From: an uncultured Eubacteriales bacterium
GTDB taxonomy: Bacteria > Bacillota > Clostridia > Oscillospirales > Acutalibacteraceae
Assembly (NCBI GenBank): GCA_902491475.1
Contig: CABUHY010000007.1
Span: 33,303-97,302 of the forward strand
Length of the DNA stretch: 64,000 nt
Direction of reading: 5' to 3'
Below the pieces are notes generated by a model. The model did no database searches and was not told the DNA's origin. It saw nothing but the letters and a program-made list of their open reading frames with translations. Each line of letters opens with the position of its first letter. The stretch's first letter is position 1. Shown here in pieces: positions 22,745-31,497 of this stretch. Both the position numbers and the translations under genes were made by a program.

Positions 22745-24313
22745 TCAGTCCTCTGCGTGTGACTTCTTTGACTTCTTGTTGAGGACAACTGCCATTGCCG
22801 CACCTGCTGCGATAAGAACGATACCGCCTGCCGTGAAGAGGATTGTGCCCATACCGCCCGTTGTGGGAAGTGTAAAGCCCTGACTGTTTTCAATGCTGTA
22901 GGTTACAAGTCCGTTTGCAAAGGTAACATCGTCTGTGTTAGCCGCAACGCCGTCCTTGTCAACGATTGTAAGAGCCTTGAGCTTCTTGGGAAGATTGTAC
23001 TTTTCGGGAGCCTTTGTCTCTTTAAGGTAATATGTACCTGCTTTAAGACCCGAAAGGACAAGAGTGCCGTCGGTTGCAACAAGGTTGTCCGTTGCGCCCG
23101 CGCCGTTGCTTACGGTGTACTTGCCGTCTGCCGTCTTAACAAAAGTGATTACCTGTGTGCCCTCAGCGTCCGAGTAAAGAGTGAACTCTGCGCCTGTAAG
23201 AACATCACCCGTCTTGGAGTCAACCTTTTTAAGGTTGAAGCCGTAAGAATAAACGGTAGCGGTTGCGTCATATTCTTTCCATGTTTCGGTTGAAGAATAA
23301 GGATTGTTGTTGTAGTCAAGGTAAGCGGTGTTTACATTGCCTGCGCCGCCGATTACGGCACTTTCGTTAAGAGAAGCCGTGTATTTGACTCTTACACTTG
23401 TATAATCCTTGATTTCCGAATAAACGAAGTTTATTGCAAAGCTTACTGCACTGCCGTCGGGTCTCTGTGCGGAAACGGTGTAAGCGGTATCCTTTGCAAG
23501 GAGAGTTTCCATACCGTTCTTAACGCCGTAAACCTTGATGCTGTCGCTGTCAAGAGTGAAAGCGTCGGAAAGCTTATCGCTTACCGTAATCTTTGTGTTT
23601 GCGGAAGCTGCGGGATATGTGGGAACATCTGCGTCAAGAACGAAATTCACCGCATCGTTTACGCTTGCGTTTACCTTTTCAGCCTCGGTGCCGTCTGCAA
23701 GGACGATTTTCTTTGTAAGCTTAGTGTCCGAAGCCTTGACTGTGATTGTCGGGTTTTCGATTTCCCATTTTGAGGTTGCTTCATTATATACGGGAACAAC
23801 ATTTACCGCACTTGCACGGTAAACCTTTTCGCCGCCCTCGATAACTACAAGATAGTTACCCATTTCAAGGTCCGAAATTGTTCCGTTGCCCGTGATGTGA
23901 GAAGCCTCTGCAAGAGCGATTGTTCCGTCCTTGATTTTAGCGGAAAGTCCGTCATAGAACTTCTCTGACTCGGAGGGGCTGTTCTTGATTGTGTTGAGAA
24001 CGGTCTCGTTTACGCTGCCGTCGTCATTTACAAGACCTGCATACTGCTCGTTGAGGTAAGCTCTCAAAGCCGCATTGTCAACCCAAGTGTACTCGGGGTC
24101 GGACGGAGACATTGCCGTATAATCAAAGTGTACGTCAATAAGCTTGTAAGCCGTTGCCGTAGCACTGTCTTCAATGCCGTTGACTGTGATTGTGCCCTTT
24201 GTTGTTGCGTCAACGATTTCGGTATTTGCCGCAAATACGCCGACAGACATTACGCTTATGAACATAAGCAATGCCAAAAGAGCCGCTGTGATTTTTGATA
24301 CTGTCTTTTTCAT
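22745..24313 (-). CDS. LPXTG major pilin (isopeptide-forming backbone subunit)
   Basis: 522 aa. It has a signal peptide (about 1-28), pilin body domains (about 30-350), a SpaA/Cna-B-like domain (about 352-470) and the cell-wall sorting signal LPTTG (482-486), followed by a hydrophobic helix and KKSKKSHAED. The LKKVDSKTGDVLTGAEFTLY segment supplies a typical isopeptide lysine, and TYYLKETKAPEKY is an E-box with the matching Glu. The subunit would be polymerised into the pilus shaft by the sortase encoded just downstream. A GAAAGGA ribosome site lies between it and the tip-adhesin gene, only 31 bp upstream. Confidence 0.92.
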   Translation of the reverse strand: MKKTVSKITAALLALLMFISVMSVGVFAANTEIVDATTKGTITVNGIEDSATATAYKLIDVHFDYTAMSPSDPEYTWVDNAALRAYLNEQYAGLVNDDGSVNETVLNTIKNSPSESEKFYDGLSAKIKDGTIALAEASHITGNGTISDLEMGNYLVVIEGGEKVYRASAVNVVPVYNEATSKWEIENPTITVKASDTKLTKKIVLADGTEAEKVNASVNDAVNFVLDADVPTYPAASANTKITVSDKLSDAFTLDSDSIKVYGVKNGMETLLAKDTAYTVSAQRPDGSAVSFAINFVYSEIKDYTSVRVKYTASLNESAVIGGAGNVNTAYLDYNNNPYSSTETWKEYDATATVYSYGFNLKKVDSKTGDVLTGAEFTLYSDAEGTQVITFVKTADGKYTVSNGAGATDNLVATDGTLVLSGLKAGTYYLKETKAPEKYNLPKKLKALTIVDKDGVAANTDDVTFANGLVTYSIENSQGFTLPTTGGMGTILFTAGGIVLIAAGAAMAVVLNKKSKKSHAED

Positions 24314-24344
24314 AGTGTTTGTCCTTTCTCTTTATATGAAAAAT

Positions 24345-27300
24345 TTATTTATAACGCCTTTTGGGTCGTTTTTGAAGAATTATTGCCGCCGTGCCTGCCG
24401 CCATAAGAGTAAGACCTATTGCGACAAAGCGGTATATGCCGATATTGCCCGAAACGGGTAAGTCGCCCTTAACATAGTTGTACAGTCGGTACGGAGCAAT
24501 TCCCGAATCAATCTTTTCAAAGGCGGGAGCCTTTCCGATTGCCCTTATTACGGGTTCTGCCGTTTTGCCCGTGGTGTCAAAGGTCAGAGCCCACTGTCCC
24601 TCGGGGGTCTGATAGCCGTCGGGCGCTTCGTATTCGACAAGCCTGTAAATTCCCTTTGCGTTGAGTTCCTCAAAGGAAACATAACCGATATTGTTCACGG
24701 AGCTTTCCTTTGCGACAAGCGTCCAACAGGACTGTCCCGTATCGGTAATGTCGCCGAGCGAATTGACCTTTAACAGCTCATCCGTATGGTTGTGCGAAGA
24801 GTCCGTACATTCAAGCTTATAAAGCGCAAACCGTGCCATACCGAGCGGTGTTTTGTCAAAATTCGTTTTGATAAATGAGAAATTCTCCGTTCCGCCCGTG
24901 TATTTGTTTACGATTTCCGTAACGGTATCGGTACCGCCGTTTACCGTAATTGTTGCAACGCCGCCCCTGACAACCGCTTTGTACACGGTGTCGCTCAACT
25001 CATAGTTGAACGGAGCTTCGATTTCCTTGATATAATAGGTTCCGCCCGTCCGCTGTGAAAAGACAACGAAGCCGTATTCGTCGGAGGTTACCTCTTCAAG
25101 CAATACCGTGCAAGCCTCGTCCGAATAAAGTCCGAACTTTGCGGACGACAGCGCATTGCCCGCCTCGTCCACCTTGCTGAAGCTGATTATTCCCTTGTTG
25201 CGGACATTGTGAACGCTCAAAAGCGCATGATCGGCATAATGGCTCACACCGTCCTCATCGTACCAAGTGACCTTTGAGGAATATTCGCCCTGCGTACCCT
25301 CACGGTACAGAGCCGCATCATAGGTTACCATATATTCGAGGTAGCCGTCCTCATCGGCGTCGGGGTCGTATGAGGTCGAGCCTACCTTGGACTCTTTAAG
25401 CGTGTATTTTGCGGGAGAGCCGTCAATGAACAGCGGCAAGCCGTGCCATTCGTACTCCCAGTTATTTGCCTCGCTCAACACCTGCGTGTATTCGGCGTCG
25501 TTGAGCTTTGCGCCGTTTCGGTAAAGCTCGACGGTAACGGGCTCTTTGTTTTCCGTGTTTTCCCACTGCTTAACGGCTTTGACCGAGGTCAAAAGCTTTG
25601 AGCGGTTCTTAACGGTAAGTATCGCCGTACCCTCGCCCTCAAGCCACGACTCGCCGTTTGACGGTGTGGAAGCGTCGAGGACCTCCTGTGCAAGCTCAAC
25701 CTTACCCATATCGGTTACGGTTACCTTTATATACTTCGGTCCCTCGTAGCCCGTGGGAATTGTCTCGGCAAGATAATAGTCCTCCTGGAGCTTGCCCTCG
25801 CCGTGAATACCGAGCTTAATATAGAAAAATCCGTTTGCATCGGTAATGAGCGTATTGTCGTCTATCTTTTCGGTGTAGCCCTCCTTGACGGCGTTGGTAT
25901 CGGTTGAATACTCGCTCGTCCCGGGCTTCCTGTAAAGGCTTATTTTTGAAGTGTCCGTTTTGTATATTTTGAACTCGACATTTTTAAGTCCGTTTCCCGT
26001 TATCGAGTCAATCTTCGAGACGGTCATAAGACCCGCCTGAACATACATATTCTGGAAAGCCACAACCTGACACGACATATCGGGGACATCGTTGGGGTAA
26101 GCCTCGGCGGTTATCTCAACTCCGTTTTCGGGGTCGTAATCCTGCCACCCCACAGCCCGTACAGGGGCATTCATTATTGTATATCTGTTCGTGTTGTTCC
26201 ACTTCGTCATATCGAGGGTGTAGTTTTCCTCTTTGACGGTGTAATCCCTGCCCTGTCGTACAATCATCGACCAGATATATGTGTCGGTTTCCGCATCGTA
26301 TGCGGTATAGCCGAGCTTTGAAGAATCGGTTTCGTCCGCCGCGGAATTAAGCGACAGAACATAGTCCGTAACGCTCGTGCCGTCCGACTCGTGGCTGACG
26401 GTAATGTCGAAGCCGTTTTCCTTTATCTGCTTTATTGCGCTTGAATCGCCCGCAAAGTTCTTTGTGACGACAAGTCTACCCTGCTTTACGACAAGTATGC
26501 CGTCGATATGCCAGCCGTCGGATTTTTCGTATTTAAGATTATCCCAACGGACGGTAAAGAATTCGGGGGTTATATATTCATGAGGGATTTCGTGACCCTC
26601 AAGGGAAATTACGGTGTTGCTTTCACGAATTTGTGAGAGGACTGACTCGTCGCTCGGGAAATTTTCAACCGAAACGCCGTAGTCAAGCGGCTCTACGGAC
26701 GAATTACGCAAGGCTTTATCGACGCTGTAAGCGGTGTCCTTATCCGTCGGCGGAGCGATGATTTTAATGTTGAGCGAATTATATCCGCTGCCTGAAACAG
26801 GAACGGCGTCCGTATTGAGCAGGCGTGTCGCATAGAGGGAGTCGGTGTACTCGTCCATATGAGTTTCGACAAAGCCGTTGCCCATATTGTCGATAATCTC
26901 GCAGTCAAGGTTGACATAGAAATTCAGCGAGGAAAGTCTGCCGTTGGTATCTGTAGCTTTCCATACCGAAGTGATTTCAACCTCGTCATCCACTGCGGCG
27001 CTTTTGAGCACTGATTTGCTCACGGAGTCGCCCGCATTATATACGGTGTCGGAGTTTCCGATTTTCCAACCGACAAAGGTGTAAATGAAATGCCTGTCCT
27101 TTGAGACCGCACCCGTTCTTACAACCCTTGCCGCATCGTTATCGACATCAAGCAGGGTGTAATCGGCGTTGCCTGCGGGTAATTCCTCATAATAATCGGT
27201 CTGCCCCTTAACGCTTCCGTCCTCAACGACATTTTGCATTGCGACCTTTGTTTCGCTCAAATCGACAAGCTTATCGGCTATCGAAGCATGGTAAACGACC

Positions 27301-28760
27301 GTCGGCATACCCGTTGTCGTGGAAATCTTTACGGGACAGCTTATATTCTTAATTGTTATCGTAACGGTCTTGTCGTCCGCATTTTCCGTTCTTTCTGCGG
27401 AGACAGCCTTGTTTGTAAGCGGATTTATAATCTTGTAATCCGCTTCGCCGTCAAGAAGCGGCAGGGTTACGCTCAAGGTCTCTCCCGAAAACAGAAGCAT
27501 ATCCTCGGGCAGAGTCTTGTCCGACGGCAAAACGCCGTAATTGTCGGCAAAGGTCACATTGAAGAAAGAGTTTGCCATAAGTATATCGGCGTCGGTAATT
27601 TTTGCGGAAGAGGCAAAGTATGCGCTGTTGCCCTCGGAGTTCGCAGGAACATAATAGAGTGAAATCTGCGGACGGTGGCTCAACGGAATGTCGTATACCT
27701 CACCATCGCTTACGGGCACCGCATCCGCCCAAATGTTGTTCGGGTCGTAGTTGTCGGTATGCGCAAAAAATCTTTCGCCGTTAAAGCCGTCGGAGGTAAA
27801 GCCGTATTTTGAGTAAACGGTTTCAAGCTCCTGTGAGGTCATATAGTATCTTGTCTTGCCCGAAAGCGATTTTTGGTTTGAAGTCTTGTAATCGGCAACC
27901 GCCTGCCATTTACCGTCCACGGCAACATAGCAGGTAACAACCGCCTTTAACGGTTCGTCGGGCTTTGATGTTACTATATATACATTCTGATTTATGTTTT
28001 CAACGCTTACCGTAACCGTGTTGTTTTCGGTATCGACGGTCTGCGTATATTTAAGGTCGGTAAGGTTTGAAGCATCAAGCGAGGTGTAATTCACACCGTC
28101 CGCATACGGCAAAGTTATCTCCGTGCTCTTACCCGTCGGAACATAGGTCACTGGAGGCAGACTTTCTTTCTGCTCGTCCGTAAGGTAATCGTTGGGGTCT
28201 GCGGCTTTTACGGAATAGAAGTTGTTTGTGCGGTTGATGTTGTATCCGTCGCCGTTGCCCGTCTTAAAGGAGGTAACAGTTGTACCGCCCGAAGTTACCG
28301 CTCCGTTGGGAAGATAATAGAGATATTCCCTGTCCCTGCCCTTGTCGCTGAAGCCGAGCGGTATAAGATATGTTCCCATATCCTCGCTTTTATATGCGTT
28401 TGTGTCCGCCCATACGGTATCGGGTCCGTTTGAGTCGGTGTGGGCAAAAATAAGGCTTCCGTCATAAGAGGAAGCGTCAAAGCCGAAGTCGCCGTAAATT
28501 TCCTGCAGGCGCTCCGGGGTTATATAATACCTTGTACTGTTTGCGCTTCCGCCGAAAACATCGGCTTTAATGTCCTCCGATACGGTAACCGTATCGATAA
28601 GGGTCCAAGTGTTGTTGATGCTTGCATAACATTCAACCGGAACGGGCTTTACCGCCGCAGTTGCCAAATCCTCGGCATAGCCGACAACAGGAACCAGAAG
28701 CGCCGCAAACGAAATGAGAGCGAGCACCGACGCAATTATTTTGTTTTTAACCTTGCTCAA
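24345..28760 (-). CDS. Large LPXTG-type pilus tip adhesin with a tandem-duplicated N-terminal region
   Basis: 1471 aa, starting at a TTG (28760). The signal peptide (about 1-29) is followed by two copies of a roughly 220-residue unit (about 44-270 and 277-488). Both share TRYY, GF, FAHTD and a D/N-rich stretch before WAD, and I do not recognise it as a known domain. A middle region (about 490-820) follows, then DUF5979/Cna-B/SpaA-like repeats with Lys and E-box features (VTKNFAGD, VSKIDSITG, VKQWENTE, FSKVDEAG, FIKTNFDK). The sorting signal is the variant LPVSG (1434-1438), followed by a hydrophobic helix and KRPKRRYK. It is first in the pilus operon, behind a consensus promoter. Tip-adhesin function is inferred from position and size; the ligand is unknown. 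Confidence 0.87.
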   Translation of the reverse strand: MSKVKNKIIASVLALISFAALLVPVVGYAEDLATAAVKPVPVECYASINNTWTLIDTVTVSEDIKADVFGGSANSTRYYITPERLQEIYGDFGFDASSYDGSLIFAHTDSNGPDTVWADTNAYKSEDMGTYLIPLGFSDKGRDREYLYYLPNGAVTSGGTTVTSFKTGNGDGYNINRTNNFYSVKAADPNDYLTDEQKESLPPVTYVPTGKSTEITLPYADGVNYTSLDASNLTDLKYTQTVDTENNTVTVSVENINQNVYIVTSKPDEPLKAVVTCYVAVDGKWQAVADYKTSNQKSLSGKTRYYMTSQELETVYSKYGFTSDGFNGERFFAHTDNYDPNNIWADAVPVSDGEVYDIPLSHRPQISLYYVPANSEGNSAYFASSAKITDADILMANSFFNVTFADNYGVLPSDKTLPEDMLLFSGETLSVTLPLLDGEADYKIINPLTNKAVSAERTENADDKTVTITIKNISCPVKISTTTGMPTVVYHASIADKLVDLSETKVAMQNVVEDGSVKGQTDYYEELPAGNADYTLLDVDNDAARVVRTGAVSKDRHFIYTFVGWKIGNSDTVYNAGDSVSKSVLKSAAVDDEVEITSVWKATDTNGRLSSLNFYVNLDCEIIDNMGNGFVETHMDEYTDSLYATRLLNTDAVPVSGSGYNSLNIKIIAPPTDKDTAYSVDKALRNSSVEPLDYGVSVENFPSDESVLSQIRESNTVISLEGHEIPHEYITPEFFTVRWDNLKYEKSDGWHIDGILVVKQGRLVVTKNFAGDSSAIKQIKENGFDITVSHESDGTSVTDYVLSLNSAADETDSSKLGYTAYDAETDTYIWSMIVRQGRDYTVKEENYTLDMTKWNNTNRYTIMNAPVRAVGWQDYDPENGVEITAEAYPNDVPDMSCQVVAFQNMYVQAGLMTVSKIDSITGNGLKNVEFKIYKTDTSKISLYRKPGTSEYSTDTNAVKEGYTEKIDDNTLITDANGFFYIKLGIHGEGKLQEDYYLAETIPTGYEGPKYIKVTVTDMGKVELAQEVLDASTPSNGESWLEGEGTAILTVKNRSKLLTSVKAVKQWENTENKEPVTVELYRNGAKLNDAEYTQVLSEANNWEYEWHGLPLFIDGSPAKYTLKESKVGSTSYDPDADEDGYLEYMVTYDAALYREGTQGEYSSKVTWYDEDGVSHYADHALLSVHNVRNKGIISFSKVDEAGNALSSAKFGLYSDEACTVLLEEVTSDEYGFVVFSQRTGGTYYIKEIEAPFNYELSDTVYKAVVRGGVATITVNGGTDTVTEIVNKYTGGTENFSFIKTNFDKTPLGMARFALYKLECTDSSHNHTDELLKVNSLGDITDTGQSCWTLVAKESSVNNIGYVSFEELNAKGIYRLVEYEAPDGYQTPEGQWALTFDTTGKTAEPVIRAIGKAPAFEKIDSGIAPYRLYNYVKGDLPVSGNIGIYRFVAIGLTLMAAGTAAIILQKRPKRRYK

Positions 28761-28921
28761 TGCCTCTCACGCCCCTTTGCGCAAAATTAAAACACGGAAA
28801 CAATACCGTCAAACGATATAATTCTACTTAATTCGACCGCCGAATTCAATACGCCGGCGGCGAACTAAGGAATAAAATTCATACTTACTGTAAAGCAGGG
28901 CGCAAAAGCCCCTTTTTCAGC
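28761..28921 (-). promoter_or_regulatory. Pilus operon 5' leader
   Basis: About 160 nt between the predicted transcription start and the tip-adhesin start. It contains a short hairpin GGGC/GCCC (near 28896-28910) and a GC-rich hairpin with arms CCGCCG/CGGCGG flanked by TTCG and GAA (about 28836-28866). I could not match it to a known riboswitch class. Confidence 0.4.
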
Positions 28922-28928
28922 GTGTATA

Positions 28929-28957
28929 ATTATAAGAAAATTTGTGAGATTTGTCAA
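28929..28957 (-). promoter_or_regulatory. Consensus promoter of the pilus operon
   Basis: On the minus strand, TTGACA (28957-28952), a 17-bp spacer and TATAAT (28934-28929): an exact sigma-A consensus with optimal spacing. Confidence 0.9.
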
Positions 28958-29062
28958 TTAGAAAAGCCCATTTTTGTCATAGTTTACAAAACTGACGCAT
29001 TTGCTTCACAATTTGTTTATATTATGTCGATTAACCGACAAGCAAAAGCAAGCACAAAAAAA

Positions 29063-29093
29063 GAGCCTTCCGCAATAAAGCCGCGGAAGACCC
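29063..29093 (-). terminator. Terminator of the tsaE-tsaB-rpiB-upp operon
   Basis: GAGCCTTCCGC (29063-29073) pairs with GCGGAAGACCC (29083-29093). The minus-strand transcript continues into TTTTTTT. Confidence 0.88.
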
Positions 29094-29111
29094 GTTTTAT
29101 ACCGTTTTTGA

Positions 29112-29741
29112 TTATTTTGTGCCGAAAATTCTGTCGCCCGCATCGCCGAGACCGGGAACTATGTATTTGTGCTCGTTAAGGCACTCGTCGCAAGCCGCAC
29201 AGAAGATTTCAACATCGGGATGAGCGAGTGAAAGAGCCTCAATGCCCTCGGGAGCGGCAATGATGCACATAAACTTGATTGATTTCGGATTGTAAGCCTT
29301 AATCTGATTTATAGCGTCGATAGCCGAACCGCCCGTTGCGAGCATCGGGTCGATAACGAAAACCTCACGCTGTGAAATATCGGACGGGAGTTTGCAGTAA
29401 TAAGGAACGGGAAGAGCCGTTTCGGGGTCACGGTACATACCGATATGACCTACCTTAGCCGACGGAACAAGTGAAAGCACGCCGTCAAGCATACCCGTAC
29501 CTGCACGGAGAATCGGAACAAACGCAAGCTTTTTACCTGCGATTACTCTTGCCTTTGCGGTCGCAACGGGTGTTTCAACCTCAACCTCTTCAAGGGGAAG
29601 GTCTCTTGTTGCCTCGTAGCAGAGAAGCGTTGCGATTTCCGAAATAAGAGCTCTGAACTCCTTGGAGCCCGTGTTTTTATCTCTCAAAATGCTGAGCTTA
29701 TGCTGAATAAGCGGATGATTGGTAATTGTGATGTTAGCCAT
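29112..29741 (-). CDS. upp: Uracil phosphoribosyltransferase
   Basis: 209 aa, standard length. It salvages uracil to UMP using PRPP. Family features are NHPLIQHKLSILRDKNTGSKEF at the N-terminus, FVPILRAGTGMLDG, the PRPP-binding loop VIDPMLATGGSA, and the C-terminal uracil-binding region ending IVPGLGDAGDRIFGT. It follows rpiB after 66 bp on the same strand and is the last gene before a strong terminator. Confidence 0.96.
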   Translation of the reverse strand: MANITITNHPLIQHKLSILRDKNTGSKEFRALISEIATLLCYEATRDLPLEEVEVETPVATAKARVIAGKKLAFVPILRAGTGMLDGVLSLVPSAKVGHIGMYRDPETALPVPYYCKLPSDISQREVFVIDPMLATGGSAIDAINQIKAYNPKSIKFMCIIAAPEGIEALSLAHPDVEIFCAACDECLNEHKYIVPGLGDAGDRIFGTK

Positions 29742-29807
29742 TGTTAATTCCTCCGTATTTCTTTCTTTTTCCCCATAATTATATAACAGTGAAAAATGAA
29801 TTACAAG

Positions 29808-30251
29808 TTATTTTTGAGCATTTTCAATATCTTTGAGCTGGTCAATTCTTCTCTGATGTCTGCCGCCCTCAAACTCGGTGTTGAGGAACACATCGACAAG
29901 TTCAAGCGCAAGACCCGCGCCGACAACTCTGCCGCCCATACAAAGCACATTTGCGTCATTGTGAAGTCTTGTGTATTTTGCGCTGAAATAGTCCGAACAG
30001 CAAGCCGCTCTGATACCGTTTACCTTGTTTGCCGCCATGGAAATACCTATTCCCGTGCCGCAGCAGAGAATACCTCTGTTACCCTCGCCCGCAACGATTT
30101 TGTCACAGGTCTTTTTTGCGATAAGCGCATAGTCGACCGACTCCGATGAATATGTACCGCAGTCCTCGTACTCGATACCCTTTTCGTCAAGATACTTCTT
30201 TATGGACTCTTTAAGCTCATATCCGCCGTGGTCCGCTCCCAAATAAAGCAT
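29808..30251 (-). CDS. rpiB: Ribose-5-phosphate isomerase B
   Basis: 147 aa from the ATG at 30251, where the protein begins MLYLGADHGGYELK as in the family; the frame stays open upstream through the end of tsaB but that part is not homologous. RpiB interconverts ribose-5-P and ribulose-5-P. Visible motifs are the active-site CCGTGIGISMAANK (catalytic Cys with the phosphate-binding loop) and YTRLHNDANVLCMGGR. RpiB/LacAB members look alike, but the short length and C-terminus fit RpiB. The gene starts 4 bp after tsaB. Confidence 0.93.
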   Translation of the reverse strand: MLYLGADHGGYELKESIKKYLDEKGIEYEDCGTYSSESVDYALIAKKTCDKIVAGEGNRGILCCGTGIGISMAANKVNGIRAACCSDYFSAKYTRLHNDANVLCMGGRVVGAGLALELVDVFLNTEFEGGRHQRRIDQLKDIENAQK

Positions 30252-30255
30252 AGTT

Positions 30256-30957
30256 TTATTCTCCTTTGTTTTTAAGTTTATTGTTAAGCTCTCTCTGCGC
30301 CTGCGGCAGCCGTAAATAAACGGGCAAAAGCTCGTTTGCGCCGACAGTTTTTTCGCCTGCGAGAATTTTTTCGTAAGTAAGCAACGCAACGCTCGAAGCC
30401 TTGGGGTAACGCCTTTGCGGGTCAGCCAAAGCGGCGTTTTCAAGCTCGGTTGAAAGCCTGTCGAAGCACATCTGCGCCCCGTCCCCCGTGAAGATAACAC
30501 GGCGGTTTAATTTTTTCAGCTTTTCAAGCAATTCGTCAATCAAAATCGCCTCGTCGGAGGAAAGCCTCTCCCCTCCCTCAAAGGAAGCGGTGTATACCTG
30601 ATTGCACCTTGCGTCCATAACCGAGCAGATAACGGCATCCTCGTCCTTGAACGGATATGCCGCCGCTTCGAGTGACGACACGGCAAAGCACTCGGTCGAA
30701 AAGGCGTCCGCAAGCCCCTTTGCCGCCGCAACTCCTATACGCACGCCCGTAAAAGAACCGGGACCTGCGCTCACGGAAATAACATCTATGTCCGAAACCT
30801 CGGTATTCGTATATTTCAATGCGCTTTCAACCATGGGCATAAGCGTCTGCGAATGGGTAAGACCCGTATTGAGGAAATTTTCGGCCAAAAGCTTACCGTC
30901 CTCGATTAAAGCCGCACCCGCGCTCAAAGATGAACATTCAAGCGATAAAATCTTCAT
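30256..30957 (-). CDS. tsaB: tRNA threonylcarbamoyladenosine biosynthesis protein TsaB
   Basis: 233 aa. It is a partner of TsaD and TsaE in making t6A37 on ANN-decoding tRNAs. The ASKHA-type N-terminus MKILSLECSSLSAGAAL and the hallmark SAGPGSFTGVRIGVAAAKGLA are clear. Its start overlaps tsaE by 4 bp, the usual tsaE-tsaB coupling. The tsaD gene is not in this window. Confidence 0.94.
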   Translation of the reverse strand: MKILSLECSSLSAGAALIEDGKLLAENFLNTGLTHSQTLMPMVESALKYTNTEVSDIDVISVSAGPGSFTGVRIGVAAAKGLADAFSTECFAVSSLEAAAYPFKDEDAVICSVMDARCNQVYTASFEGGERLSSDEAILIDELLEKLKKLNRRVIFTGDGAQMCFDRLSTELENAALADPQRRYPKASSVALLTYEKILAGEKTVGANELLPVYLRLPQAQRELNNKLKNKGE

Positions 30958-31385
30958 ATTTCAAAATCACATCCGTCAACGGTAATTATTCTGTCATTGT
31001 CGCCCTCGCCCTTTTCAATAATAACCCTGACGGTATTGTCGGGCAAGGCGTTTTCTATGTTTTCACTCCATTCGACGCAAAGCACGCTTCCCATATCCAT
31101 ATAATCGAAAAAGCCCGTCGAATAAAGGTCCTCCCACGAAGAAACACGGTACATATCGAAATGGCAAAGCTCCGAATTCTTACCGTAAACATTCACAATC
31201 GCAAAGGTCGGACTGCTGACATCGCAATCGAGCCCCATGCCCTTTGCAATGCCCGTGGTAAATGCGGTCTTACCCATACCGAGTCCGCCGTAAAAGGCGA
31301 TTACGGTACCATTTTTGACCTTTTTGCCGAAACGCTCGGCAAGGGCTACGGTCTCATCGTAATTCTTTGTCTTAAAAACCTGCAT
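30954..31385 (-). CDS. tsaE: tRNA threonylcarbamoyladenosine biosynthesis ATPase TsaE
   Basis: 143 aa. The small P-loop ATPase drives turnover of the TsaBD complex. Walker A is GGLGMGKTAF (about 33-42), with SSPTFAIVNVY and FDMYRVSSWEDLYSTGF, both typical of the family, followed by CVEWSENIENALP. It is the first gene of the operon. The upstream intergenic segment also holds the divergent rodA promoter. Confidence 0.94.
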   Translation of the reverse strand: MQVFKTKNYDETVALAERFGKKVKNGTVIAFYGGLGMGKTAFTTGIAKGMGLDCDVSSPTFAIVNVYGKNSELCHFDMYRVSSWEDLYSTGFFDYMDMGSVLCVEWSENIENALPDNTVRVIIEKGEGDNDRIITVDGCDFEI

Positions 31386-31440
31386 TTCATCACCGCTCTA
31401 TATTGTAACACTAAAAGGCGTTGGCGTAAATAGTTTTTGC

Positions 31441-31469
31441 TTGAAATCGGAGCAATAACATACTATAAT
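31441..31469 (+). promoter_or_regulatory. rodA promoter
   Basis: TTGAAA (31441-31446), 17 bp and TATAAT (31464-31469), about 30 bp before the start codon. Confidence 0.85.
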
Positions 31470-31497
31470 ATTTTTAATATATTTTTCGGAGACAAAT

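Noticed and set aside
28761..28921. c-di-GMP riboswitch in the pilus leader
   Set aside because: A GCGCAAAAGCC string recalls part of the class I motif, but on the wrong strand and without the GGGCAAA and GNRA-receptor elements.
30252..30500. Longer rpiB reading frame starting at 30500
   Set aside because: The extra 83 codons overlap tsaB in another frame and are not RpiB-like; the family N-terminus begins at 30251.
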